From an uncultured Oscillospiraceae bacterium (lineage in GTDB: Bacteria; Bacillota; Clostridia; Oscillospirales; Oscillospiraceae): DNA of 32,141 bases. The notes below the pieces were generated by a model. That model ran no database searches and was not told the origin of the DNA. It worked only from the letters and a program-made list of their open reading frames with translations. The translations under genes and the position numbers were made by a program. Shown here piece by piece: positions 15,381 through 23,246 of this stretch (its first letter is position 1; each line of letters begins with the position of its first letter). The stretch lies in assembly GCA_934630985.1 (NCBI GenBank), contig CAKTXO010000008.1, forward strand, positions 1 through 32,141, given 5' to 3'.

Positions 15381-16094
15381 TCAAGGCAACTGCATCAACG
15401 CGCCAAGACCGCTCAACTTTTCGTTAATCCCATGCGTACGCAAGCAGGCCCAGAGATTTGCTACATTGCTCGAGAACACAGGAATGCCGAGATCATCCTG
15501 CAATTGTTGGAGAATTTCGATCGAACGAATGCCTGTGCAGCTAAGAAACAACACTTGCGTTTCTTTTGTGACAGCGGATTTCCCAAGATTGTAAATCGCA
15601 TGCGGCGGATTTTTGCCAATGTTGGTCGCAGTTTCAATGCCAAGCCCTTTCATACATACGATATCGTACCCAAGGTCCGTATAGTAACGATAAGCGGCCT
15701 GATTCAGTGCGTCAATATAAGGCGTCGCTATGGAAATTCTCTGTTTTCCCAGCGCCTGAAGTGCTCGGTGGCAATTATTTGCCGTCGTAAGAACTGGCCG
15801 CTGTGCCTGCGCGGAGAGTTCCTTTCGAAACTTTTCTTCCCACTCTATGCCTTGCAGGAAGCTACCAGATGTGCAGCCATACAAAATGACATCGGCAAGG
15901 CAACTCATCATTTCATCCGTTGCGCGGCGCGCGTTATCTGCCATCGCCTTTAGTCCCTCCGGATTCGTCGCCGTCAGCTTGACGCGCGTGACATGCGTCG
16001 AGACACCGCTTGGCGCCATCCGGAAAAACTCTTGTTCAGCAACCGTGTTTGTAGACGGTAGAATCATGCCAATGCGTTCACGATAGCCGTACAT
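15381..16094 (-). CDS. Maleate isomerase / Asp-Glu racemase superfamily protein
   Basis: The 237-residue protein has the two-lobe racemase architecture with a cysteine in each lobe: Cys74 in LYGCTSGSF and Cys186 in LSCTGIRS. Asn16 lies in LPSTNTVAEQEF. Arylmalonate decarboxylases keep only the second cysteine, so having both favours an isomerase or racemase. The N-terminal IGMILPSTNTVAE is typical of the maleate cis-trans isomerase branch. Making fumarate from maleate would feed the fumarases of the divergent arm and malic enzyme of this operon. A racemase acting on another acidic substrate remains possible. The ATG follows GGAAGGGAG. Confidence 0.8.
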   Translation of the reverse strand: MYGYRERIGMILPSTNTVAEQEFFRMAPSGVSTHVTRVKLTATNPEGLKAMADNARRATDEMMSCLADVILYGCTSGSFLQGIEWEEKFRKELSAQAQRPVLTTANNCHRALQALGKQRISIATPYIDALNQAAYRYYTDLGYDIVCMKGLGIETATNIGKNPPHAIYNLGKSAVTKETQVLFLSCTGIRSIEILQQLQDDLGIPVFSSNVANLWACLRTHGINEKLSGLGALMQLP

Positions 16095-16114
16095 TTCGCT
16101 CCCTTCCTTTCTGC

Positions 16115-17281
16115 TTAATCAAAACGCTTGTGATACGCCTTTTCGATTCTATCAAGGCCTTCTGTGAGTACCGCTTTGGGAACGGCAACGTTCAGGCGCA
16201 TAAAGTGCTCTCCCTCGCAGCCAAAGGTGCGACCGTCGTTAAGGCCGACCTTTGCCTCCTCGTCGAAAAAGCGTTTCATTTCATCGTGCGTCATCGCCAG
16301 ACCGCTGCAATCGAGCCACATCAAATAGGTTGCCTCGGGTACAATCAGCTGGATTTTCGGCATGGTTTGCAGTCGCTCGCGCAGATAGCGGATGTTCTCC
16401 TTCAGATATTCCACAATCTGGTCAGCATAGTAATCACACTGCGTGTAGGCCGTCACAAGTGCCAGCGGCCCAAAGACGGTGCGTCCGAAAATCTTCTCGT
16501 TCACGAGCTCTTGATGAACACGATTCTTGAGTGCAAGATTTGGAGCAATCATTGCTGCTGTCCGGAAGCCAGCAGTGTTGAAGGTCTTACTGGGGTTTAC
16601 AAACGTGATGGAATGGTTTCTTGCGAGCTCAGACAACGCACCAAACGGAATGTGCTTTGCATGGTAGGTAATGTCGCAATGAATTTCGTCGCACAGAACG
16701 AGGACATCGTTATCCACACAAAGCTGCAGCATTCTTTCAAGCTCTTCTCGCGTAAATACTCTTCCCGTCGGGTTCTGTGGATTGCAGAGCAGGAGAATTC
16801 GTGTTCTCGGGTCGCTCAACTGTTTTTCCAGCAGTGCGAAATCAATCTCATACCGTCCGTTTTTCAGTTCCAGCCGGTTTTCCAGCATCTCGCGGCCGTT
16901 GTTGTGGACAAGCGCACGGAATGGCGGATAACAGGGCGTCTGCACGACAATCTTATCGCCCGGATTGGAAAACGCACGAACCGCACAAATAACGCCCGGA
17001 ATGACGCCGGGGCAGTATTCAACCGCCTCCTGTGCAACCTTATAGCCAAATCGAACTTCCATCCAGCGGCAAACCGCAGCGGAGAAGCTGTCCTGGTCAT
17101 AAGGATAGCCGTAAATTCCGTGCTCTGCCCGTTCCCTAACCGCGTCAATCACGGGCTGCGGACAGCGGAAATCCGTGTCCGCAATCCACATGGGAAGAAC
17201 GTCCTCGCCATAGAAAACGGGTGCGTATTTTTTACAGTCAGTACCACGCCGGTTTGTAATCTCATCAAAATTATGTTTCAT
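16115..17281 (-). CDS. MalY/PatB-like PLP-dependent C-S lyase or aminotransferase
   Basis: The 388-residue fold-type I PLP enzyme shows the MalY/PatB signature: LPMWIADTDFRCPQPV near the N terminus, GIYGYP, CNPQNPTGR (166-174), CDEIHCDI with the PLP-ring aspartate (Asp198), and VNPSKTFNTAG with the Schiff-base lysine (Lys232). MalY/PatB enzymes split cystathionine-type C-S bonds by beta-elimination, releasing 2-aminoacrylate, which spontaneously or via RidA becomes pyruvate and ammonia. ridA is three genes downstream in the same operon. Some relatives act as aminotransferases, so the reaction is not fixed. The ATG follows AGGTGA. Confidence 0.88.
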   Translation of the reverse strand: MKHNFDEITNRRGTDCKKYAPVFYGEDVLPMWIADTDFRCPQPVIDAVRERAEHGIYGYPYDQDSFSAAVCRWMEVRFGYKVAQEAVEYCPGVIPGVICAVRAFSNPGDKIVVQTPCYPPFRALVHNNGREMLENRLELKNGRYEIDFALLEKQLSDPRTRILLLCNPQNPTGRVFTREELERMLQLCVDNDVLVLCDEIHCDITYHAKHIPFGALSELARNHSITFVNPSKTFNTAGFRTAAMIAPNLALKNRVHQELVNEKIFGRTVFGPLALVTAYTQCDYYADQIVEYLKENIRYLRERLQTMPKIQLIVPEATYLMWLDCSGLAMTHDEMKRFFDEEAKVGLNDGRTFGCEGEHFMRLNVAVPKAVLTEGLDRIEKAYHKRFD

Positions 17282-17297
17282 ATTGTTTCACCTGCCA

Positions 17298-18008
17298 TCA
17301 CATTTCCATTGCCAGGTAAACCTTGCGAACATTGTCATCCTTTGCCAACTCCTTGGCAGGACCGGAAAGACGGATGCTGCCGGTTTCAATGACATACGCA
17401 CGATTGGCGTACTCAAAGGCAATATTTGCGTTCTGCTCAATCAGAAGGATGGACGTGCCTCTTTTGTTGATCATCTCAATAATCTTGAACACCTGATCAA
17501 CGATTACCGGTGCCAGACCCATGGACGGTTCATCAAGCAGCATCAGGCTTGGCTGTGCCATCATGGCTCTTCCCAATGCCAGCATCTGCTGTTCGCCGCC
17601 GGACATAGAGCCGGCCAACTGCGTGCGCCGTTCATAGAGCTTGGGCAGCATGTCAAAGACAATCTGTTTTGTTTCTGCAATTTGCTTTTTGTCCTTGATG
17701 AGAAATGCCCCCATCTGAAGGTTTTCTTCAATCGTCAGCCCAGGGAAAACGTGGCGGCCTTCGGGAACGTGGGCGATTCCAAGTGCGGCAATCTTTTCGG
17801 CCGACGTGCCAAGAAGCTCCTTGCCGTTATATGTAATGCTTCCGGATGTTGCGGGAATCAGACCGGAAATCGCCTTGAGCATCGTCGTCTTACCTGCGCC
17901 GTTGGGTCCGACCAGTGTGACAATTTCACCGTCGCCAACCTCCAGCGACACCTTGTCCAGAATGCGGATCATATCATAATGGGTTGTCAGATCTGTAATT
18001 TTAAGCAT
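17298..18008 (-). CDS. livF: Branched-chain/amide-type ABC transporter ATPase (LivF)
   Basis: About 236 residues. Walker A is GPNGAGKTTML, the signature is SMSGGEQQMLALGRAMM and Walker B is LMLLDEPSMGL, with the LivF-typical ending (NIAFEYANRAYVIETG). It pairs with LivG to power uptake through LivHM. The ATG at 18008 (MLKITDLTTHYD) follows AGAGGG and overlaps the livG end by eight bases; an upstream in-frame start would add a non-homologous arginine-rich leader. Liv-type importers carry branched-chain amino acids but also amides, urea, aromatic acids and other amino-acid-like compounds. The enzymes around this one suggest a specialised substrate. Confidence 0.93.
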   Translation of the reverse strand: MLKITDLTTHYDMIRILDKVSLEVGDGEIVTLVGPNGAGKTTMLKAISGLIPATSGSITYNGKELLGTSAEKIAALGIAHVPEGRHVFPGLTIEENLQMGAFLIKDKKQIAETKQIVFDMLPKLYERRTQLAGSMSGGEQQMLALGRAMMAQPSLMLLDEPSMGLAPVIVDQVFKIIEMINKRGTSILLIEQNANIAFEYANRAYVIETGSIRLSGPAKELAKDDNVRKVYLAMEM

Positions 18009-18777
18009 GTGCAGCCCTCTTTCCCAAGTATGCCTCAATAACGGCCTTGTTGTTCTGGATTTCTGAGGGAACGCCCTCTGCAATCTTTTTGCCACTGTCC
18101 AGCACTGTGATGATATCGCAGACCGTCATGGCACATTTCATGTTGTGCTCGATCAGAACAATCGTGATACCGAGATTTCGAACTTTTAGAATAATCTCCA
18201 TCAGTTCGTCGATTTCGCCTGCGTTCATACCGGCAGCCGGTTCGTCGAGCAGAATCACCGCCGGATCCGTTGCCATGGCTCGTGCAATCTCCAGAAGCCG
18301 CTGGTGACCATAGCTCAGATTCTTTGGCAGGTTATCGCGCTGATCCGCAAGGCCGATAAACTCCAGAAGTTGTTCTGCCTTTTCATACATTTCCTTCTCG
18401 GTTTTTTTGTAATACGGTGTCCGCAGCAGGCTGTCAAAGACATTGATCCTGTGGCGCAGATTCTGCGCGGCAACAAGGTTGTCAATGACGGACATATCCG
18501 CAAACAGCTGCAAGTTCTGAAAGGTTCTGCAAATACCGAGCCTTGCGATGTCCCAGGGCTTTTTACCCGCAATGACCTTGCCGTTGAACAGGATCTCACC
18601 TTCAGAGGGCTTATAAAGTCCGGTGAGAATGTTGAAAAAAGTTGTTTTACCTGCGCCGTTTGGACCGATTAATCCGTGGATTTCTCCCTTTCTTAAGGCG
18701 AAATTAACGTGATTGACTGCTTTCAGTCCGCCAAAACTGACCGTCAGGTCTTTGGTTTCCATAATCAGATCGTTCAT
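18001..18777 (-). CDS. livG: Branched-chain/amide-type ABC transporter ATPase (LivG)
   Basis: The 258-residue ATPase shows Walker A GPNGAGKTTFFN, LSYGHQRLLEIARAMA as the LivG-type signature, and Walker B VILLDEPAAGM. It also has the LivG insertion (LLRTPYYKKTEKEMYEKAEQLLEFIGL). The ATG at 18777 has AAGGAGGG six bases upstream and shares a base with the livM stop. It should form a heterodimer with LivF at the inner face of the membrane. Confidence 0.94.
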   Translation of the reverse strand: MNDLIMETKDLTVSFGGLKAVNHVNFALRKGEIHGLIGPNGAGKTTFFNILTGLYKPSEGEILFNGKVIAGKKPWDIARLGICRTFQNLQLFADMSVIDNLVAAQNLRHRINVFDSLLRTPYYKKTEKEMYEKAEQLLEFIGLADQRDNLPKNLSYGHQRLLEIARAMATDPAVILLDEPAAGMNAGEIDELMEIILKVRNLGITIVLIEHNMKCAMTVCDIITVLDSGKKIAEGVPSEIQNNKAVIEAYLGKRAAHA

Positions 18778-19772
18778 TAATTTCCCTCCTTTTTTGCTGT
18801 TTCGCCGGTTTTTGCTTTGCTGAACCGGTGCTGCAACGAACGCTTTGCCTTCTCAATCAGTCCAACACAGCCGGCCGGTGCGAACAGAACGGTTACAATC
18901 AGCATAACCGCAAAGATGATATAGCGCCAGTCCTCCAGCGGCCGGAGCCATTCCGGCACAAACGTCTGGATAAATGCCGCAATCAGCGTACCTAGCACAG
19001 AGCCACGGCCTCCGATGACCAAAACCTGAACGATGGTAAAAGAAAGGTTGAGGTTAAACTGATCAGGGCTGATGTAGGTATTGTAGTATGCGTACAGTGC
19101 GCCGGCCAAACCGGCAAAGCCAGAGCAGATGGCAAACGCCAGGATATTGTAGCGGACGGGGTTGATGCCCATGGCTTCAGCTGCAATGCGACTGTTGCCC
19201 ATTGCCTGCCACGCACGCCCAAGGGGTCCGTTTTTCATATGGTTGAACACCACAATCGCCAGAAGCGCAAAGGCTAGGGTCAATAGATACATCTTGTATT
19301 TGGTATCGAATGCGATGCCGAACAGATTCAGAGGGCCGATGTTGATAACGCCAATTGGACCGTTTGTGATGTCCGTCAGATTTGTCATCAGGAGCATAAA
19401 CAGCTGTGTAAACGCAAGCGTTGTCATCGTCAGGTATGGTCCTTTCAGACGTGCCGCAGGAAGTCCCAACAGAGCGCCGATCAGAATGGACAGCGCCACA
19501 CTGGCCAAAATCGTAATAGGCGCAGGCACGCCGAGCTTGGTGCACAGAAGACCTGCCGTGTATGCGCCAATGCCGAAGAACGCAGAATGACCTAGAGACA
19601 CCTGACCGGAAAGACCGATGAGCAGGTTCAGACCGAGATAGCTGATGATGTTGATCATCATGCTGGTCATCAGGTGCAGCAGATACCGTCCATCATTGAC
19701 CAGCGGATACAGTGCCAGCAGAACGGTAAGAATTGCATACACGATGAGTTTTTTTTGTGAATTCTTCTTCAT
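18777..19772 (-). CDS. livM: Branched-chain/amide-type ABC permease (LivM)
   Basis: The 331-residue protein is strongly hydrophobic with about nine to ten membrane segments. It contains the LivM hallmark LNLLIGLSGQVSLGHSAFFGIGAYTAG near residue 50 and the cytoplasmic coupling region PLGRAWQAMGNSRIAAEAMGINPVRYN. It forms the translocation pore with LivH. The start overlaps the livH stop by an ATGA junction, so expression is coupled. Confidence 0.93.
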   Translation of the reverse strand: MKKNSQKKLIVYAILTVLLALYPLVNDGRYLLHLMTSMMINIISYLGLNLLIGLSGQVSLGHSAFFGIGAYTAGLLCTKLGVPAPITILASVALSILIGALLGLPAARLKGPYLTMTTLAFTQLFMLLMTNLTDITNGPIGVINIGPLNLFGIAFDTKYKMYLLTLAFALLAIVVFNHMKNGPLGRAWQAMGNSRIAAEAMGINPVRYNILAFAICSGFAGLAGALYAYYNTYISPDQFNLNLSFTIVQVLVIGGRGSVLGTLIAAFIQTFVPEWLRPLEDWRYIIFAVMLIVTVLFAPAGCVGLIEKAKRSLQHRFSKAKTGETAKKEGN

Positions 19773-20644
19773 ACCTTCTCCTTCCCCGACTTAAACAGGT
19801 TCATGAGTCCATTCGGAAGAACAATCAGAACCACAATCAGAACCGCGAAAGAAATAATATCCTTAAACCCGGACGAAACATAAATTGCACCCAGGTACTC
19901 AATAATTCCAAGGAAGTAGCCGCCGAACAGGCCACCGGTCAAATTGCCGAGGCCACCGATGGTCGAAGACAAAAACGCCTTCTGGCCATAATACGACCCC
20001 ATGTCGGCAGTAATATAGAAAACAGGAGCCAGCAGGATGCCGGCAGCGCCTGCCATGCCGGAGCTAATCATTAAAGTCAATGCGTCGCACTTACGCACGG
20101 AAATACCCATGAGCCGCGCCGTATTACGATCTTCCGCTGCGGCCCGAAGGGCTCTGCCCCACTTGGTTTTCTGGAAGAAAATGGTAAGAATTACCACCAG
20201 AATCACTGTGATAAGGGAAATATAAATGCGGATTGCCGGGATAGTAGCACCAAAGATATGGAAATTCTGTCCCTCAAAAATATTGGGAATTGCCAGAGGC
20301 TCTGCGCCCCAAATAATTCTGCACAAGTTGCGGATGATTGTGGACAGACCAATGGTAACAACCATGTTGTCTGTTCTGCTCTTACGCCCACGAACACGCT
20401 CCAACACGCCGGAATACGCCAGGCCAACCATGGCCGACGTTAAAATCGTCAGCACAATCGCCGCCATGTAGTTCACGTTCATGAGAACGTTATACTGATA
20501 TCCAATATAAGCGCCCAGCATCAACAGGTCTCCCTGTGAAAAGTTCAGAACGCCCAGAGCCCGCCAGATCAGTGTATATCCGATTGCTACAAGCGCATAA
20601 ATACTACCAATTGCAAGGCCGCTTACAATCTGTTGTACAAACAT
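19769..20644 (-). CDS. livH: Branched-chain/amide-type ABC permease (LivH)
   Basis: The 291-residue membrane protein begins MFVQQIVSGLAIGSIYALVAIGYTL and continues ALGVLNFSQGDLLMLGAY, the classical LivH start. The coupling-helix region WGRALRAAAEDRNTARLMGI is present. It is the second pore subunit of the importer. A 130-bp gap with a strong hairpin separates it from the binding-protein gene upstream, which may set unequal levels of binding protein and permease. Confidence 0.93.
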   Translation of the reverse strand: MFVQQIVSGLAIGSIYALVAIGYTLIWRALGVLNFSQGDLLMLGAYIGYQYNVLMNVNYMAAIVLTILTSAMVGLAYSGVLERVRGRKSRTDNMVVTIGLSTIIRNLCRIIWGAEPLAIPNIFEGQNFHIFGATIPAIRIYISLITVILVVILTIFFQKTKWGRALRAAAEDRNTARLMGISVRKCDALTLMISSGMAGAAGILLAPVFYITADMGSYYGQKAFLSSTIGGLGNLTGGLFGGYFLGIIEYLGAIYVSSGFKDIISFAVLIVVLIVLPNGLMNLFKSGKEKV

Positions 20645-20706
20645 TTTGACCCTCCACGAAAGGTTTTGCCGCAGTGCGGCCTTATCGTCTTATAACGTTG
20701 CCCTTT

Positions 20707-20736
20707 AGAGACAGGCGTGCCCGCACGCCTGTCTCT
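20707..20736. other. Intercistronic hairpin between the binding-protein gene and livH
   Basis: AGAGACAGGCGTGC (20707-20720) and GCACGCCTGTCTCT (20723-20736) are perfect 14-bp inverted repeats. No T-run follows on the transcribed minus strand, so it is not a standard terminator. Such hairpins between a highly expressed binding-protein gene and permease genes commonly protect the upstream mRNA or limit readthrough. Confidence 0.7.
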
Positions 20737-20774
20737 ATCCGGCGTTTTGCATTCTCAGATGCTTCTGAGTGTTT

Positions 20775-21974
20775 TTATTTGATGCGAACCCATGCGCCGT
20801 TTGTCAGCTGGGTGATGTAGAGCTGCTTGTCGGGAACCTGATGGTTCTCGTCGAACTTAATCACACCGGCAATGCCTGTGTAATCAGATGCTGCAACCGC
20901 GTCCCGGATAGCTTCCGGCTCGAGAGATCCGGCTGCTTCGATTGCCTTGAGCAGCATATTGGCACCGTCATACGCCTGCGTGTTGGTAAGGTCAGGCTCA
21001 TAGCCATACTTTTCCTCAAAGCGCGTAACAAAGTTCTTAGCTGCGTCTCCACCTTCGGAAATCAGGAAGGTGTTGACACACATCTGGCCTTCACCGTATT
21101 TGCCGGCCAGTTCAACATAGGTGGTTCCGGGGATGCCGCCGGCACCGGCACAGGGGAGATCCGGCAGTCCCTGCTCCACCAACTGCACGCGAATGAGAGC
21201 CGCCTCAGTGGCAGCGCCCCAGCCAACGAGTGCATCGGGTTTTGCGGCCTTGATGTTATTGATCTGTGCGGTAAAGTCCTTGTCGCCGCTGGTGTAGCTT
21301 TCCACGACAACAGGCTCCAGGCCAAGATCCTTCAACGCCGCAATTGCGCCCTTTGCGCCGCCCTGACCGTAGTCATCGTTGCCGGCGATAATCGCAATCT
21401 TCTTGTAGCCGCAGTCATTTACGAAGTAGTCAACCAAGAACTTGGCCTGAATCGCATCGGAAGGAATCGTCTGGAAAATCCAATCATTGCCATCCTGAGA
21501 GCCGATTTTGGGACTGGAAGAGTTAGGGGCAATCTGGACAATGCCATATTGCGCCGCAATGGACATTGCGGCAACCGTGCAGGAGCTGGGGTTAGAACCG
21601 ATCAGCGCACAGCAACCGTCGTTATTCACAAGCTTTGTAACAGCAGAAACCGCAGAAGCGGCAACGCCTTCATCGTCTTCGAAAATAAACTCAACAGGAA
21701 CACCCAGAATGCCGCCGTTGGCATTGACTTCCTCGGCAGCCATGGTGACAGCGTCCTTGATGCGGTTGCCCTTGTCGGCAGTTGTACCGGAAAGCGGCAC
21801 AAACACGCCAATCTTAATGCTCTTGGCATTGATGCCCTTGCCCGTGTCTGCCCCGTTGGGTGCGGCTTTACCTGTGGTCGACTCGGTTGTCCCAGTCTTG
21901 GCGCAGCCTACTGCCACAAAGCATAAGCAAAGCGCCAACAGCAGTGCGAGAATTTTGCGGGTATGGTTTTTCAT
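20775..21974 (-). CDS. ABC transporter substrate-binding lipoprotein (LivK/amide-binding type)
   Basis: The 399-residue type I periplasmic-binding fold has a lipoprotein signal. Basic residues are followed by a leucine-rich core and a lipobox VAVGC with acylated Cys24, so in a Gram-positive cell it is anchored on the outer membrane leaflet. The mature part starts after a Thr/Gly-rich linker with IKIGVFVPLSGTTADKGNRIKDAVTMAAEEVNA, the LivK-type opening. The ligand cannot be predicted from motifs. The ATG follows GAGGAGG. It lies between the nitrilase gene and the hairpin ahead of livH in one minus-strand operon. Confidence 0.92.
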   Translation of the reverse strand: MKNHTRKILALLLALCLCFVAVGCAKTGTTESTTGKAAPNGADTGKGINAKSIKIGVFVPLSGTTADKGNRIKDAVTMAAEEVNANGGILGVPVEFIFEDDEGVAASAVSAVTKLVNNDGCCALIGSNPSSCTVAAMSIAAQYGIVQIAPNSSSPKIGSQDGNDWIFQTIPSDAIQAKFLVDYFVNDCGYKKIAIIAGNDDYGQGGAKGAIAALKDLGLEPVVVESYTSGDKDFTAQINNIKAAKPDALVGWGAATEAALIRVQLVEQGLPDLPCAGAGGIPGTTYVELAGKYGEGQMCVNTFLISEGGDAAKNFVTRFEEKYGYEPDLTNTQAYDGANMLLKAIEAAGSLEPEAIRDAVAASDYTGIAGVIKFDENHQVPDKQLYITQLTNGAWVRIK

Positions 21975-22033
21975 TTTGGATCCTCCTCAATCATTATCAT
22001 TCTATCGAAAATCGAGCATGAGTCGATCAACGA

Positions 22034-22831
22034 TCAAAACAAATATACGTCCGGCCTGCGCCTTTCGAGATACGGATAAGCTGCTCTCGTCGCCTTCAGC
22101 AGCTTTTCGTCCATTGGAGCCGTTATGATGCCCTCTTCTTCGTTCAGTTCCGCAAGTACGTTTCCGGCAGGGTCGATGATTTTGGACCCGCCGAAGAACT
22201 TGGTGTCTTTTTCGCAGCCCGTCAGATTGGCGGCCGCAACGAAGCAGCCGTTTTCCAAGGCTCGAGTCCTGGTCAGAAGATCAAAGGCATATCTTCTTTC
22301 AGGATTTGCAAAGGCGAAGGTATAAAGAAGAAGCTCCGCTCCACTGAATGCACTGGACCTGGCCGATTCCGGGAAGCTGACATCAAAGCACACATGAAGT
22401 CCGGTTTTGCCGAATGGCGTTGCCGCTGTTACGAGTTGATTCCCCGCCGAAAAAAAGTTTGGCTCCTTGCCCCAAAGATGGATTTTGCGATAAGCGGCAA
22501 CCAGCCCATTCTCATTGACAAGAACTGCCGTGTTGTACGGTTTTGCGGCACTTTCCGCTTTTTCCGGAATGGCTGTGTAAATCCAAATGCCGTGATTATC
22601 CTTGGACATCTGGGTAAGTGCGGAGACAAACATTCCGTCCAGCGGCTGCGCCAGCTGCGAAAATGCTTCATCTGCCCGGTACCCGGTTGCGCACAACTCC
22701 GGCAGCACGAGCAGCAACGCGCCCTGATTGCTGGCCTGTTTTGCCAGCTGCTGCATCTTCGATAAATTTTTCTCGACTTGGCAGGTCTCTGCATGGAATT
22801 GACCAACCGCCAACGTTTTGTGCTTTTCCAT
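22034..22831 (-). CDS. Nitrilase-superfamily carbon-nitrogen hydrolase
   Basis: The 265-residue protein has the complete nitrilase catalytic set: Glu45 in LPELCATGY, Lys116 in YRKIHLWG and Cys148 in HVCFDVSFPES. Members hydrolyse amides, omega-amides, N-carbamoyl amino acids or nitriles. This length suits omega-amidase/carbamoylase branches rather than true nitrilases. It is the first gene of the minus operon, right behind a consensus -35 promoter, and precedes the importer genes, so it may deamidate the imported compound. The best ribosome-site match (AAGGAG) is 15 bases upstream, which is rather far, so the start is moderately sure. Confidence 0.9.
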   Translation of the reverse strand: MEKHKTLAVGQFHAETCQVEKNLSKMQQLAKQASNQGALLLVLPELCATGYRADEAFSQLAQPLDGMFVSALTQMSKDNHGIWIYTAIPEKAESAAKPYNTAVLVNENGLVAAYRKIHLWGKEPNFFSAGNQLVTAATPFGKTGLHVCFDVSFPESARSSAFSGAELLLYTFAFANPERRYAFDLLTRTRALENGCFVAAANLTGCEKDTKFFGGSKIIDPAGNVLAELNEEEGIITAPMDEKLLKATRAAYPYLERRRPDVYLF

Positions 22832-22884
22832 AATTTCTTCGAAATGCTCCTTGTGTTTTTGTGCAGTTCGTTGCTTGCACTGAC

Positions 22885-22913
22885 ACTGTAAAACATTTTT
22901 CTCTTCTTGTCAA
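22885..22913 (-). promoter_or_regulatory. Promoter of the minus catabolic operon
   Basis: On the minus strand a consensus -35 TTGACA (22908-22913) is followed after exactly 17 bp by TACAGT (22885-22890), a four-of-six -10. It lies 54 bp before the nitrilase start and would drive the operon down to malic enzyme. Confidence 0.6.
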
Positions 22914-23143
22914 TAAAAAATTTTTAGAATAATAGTTTTCGTCTCTTCTTGGGCCTTGTATTTTCTCGGTTTTTAAATTATTTTCGCGTCATTGCGCAAT
23001 ATCTACCACTAAAACTCAGCATAATAATAATTATTTTTTATTTTTAATTTTTTACCGCAGGGTGGCCTTTTCCTGGCTGTCCTTGTCTATTTATGTTGTA
23101 TTATACAATTTTTTCATTTTCCTATTGCTTTTTTTGAACTTTA

Positions 23144-23152
23144 TGCTATACT
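23144..23152 (+). promoter_or_regulatory. Extended -10 promoter of the plus catabolic operon
   Basis: TGCTATACT at 23144-23152 is an extended -10 element (TG, one base, TATACT). Only a weak -35 (TTGCTT, 23125-23130) lies 16 bp upstream. A start near 23159 would leave an 88-nt leader carrying the 23169-23218 inverted repeat before the MmgE/PrpD gene, which suggests activator or attenuator control. Confidence 0.45.
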
Positions 23153-23246
23153 GAGAAAAACGGCTCACATTAAAAAATTATCATCACGTGATTTTAACCG
23201 GAGTAATAATTTTTTATTATCTCAACTGCGCACGGAGGTTTTCTGT

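Larger units (their letters stand above)
22832..23246. other. Divergent regulatory region of the two catabolic arms (415 bp)
   Basis: This AT-rich gene-free region lies between the nitrilase gene (minus) and the MmgE/PrpD gene (plus). Besides the two promoters listed separately it holds the 10-bp palindromes ATTGCGCAAT (22991-23000) and ATCACGTGAT (23183-23192). It also holds a near-perfect inverted repeat of an A/T tract (23169-23181 against 23206-23218) flanking the second palindrome. These are candidate sites for the YheO-type regulator or a global catabolite regulator; no binding protein can be assigned from sequence. Confidence 0.6.

Noticed and set aside
16130..17392. 420-codon plus-strand frame opposite the MalY-like gene
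   Set aside because: It is antisense to a protein with complete PLP-enzyme motifs; its translation shows no family pattern.
20769..21926. 385-codon plus-strand frame opposite the substrate-binding protein gene
   Set aside because: It mirrors the coding sequence of a lipoprotein with a clear signal peptide and ribosome site on the other strand.
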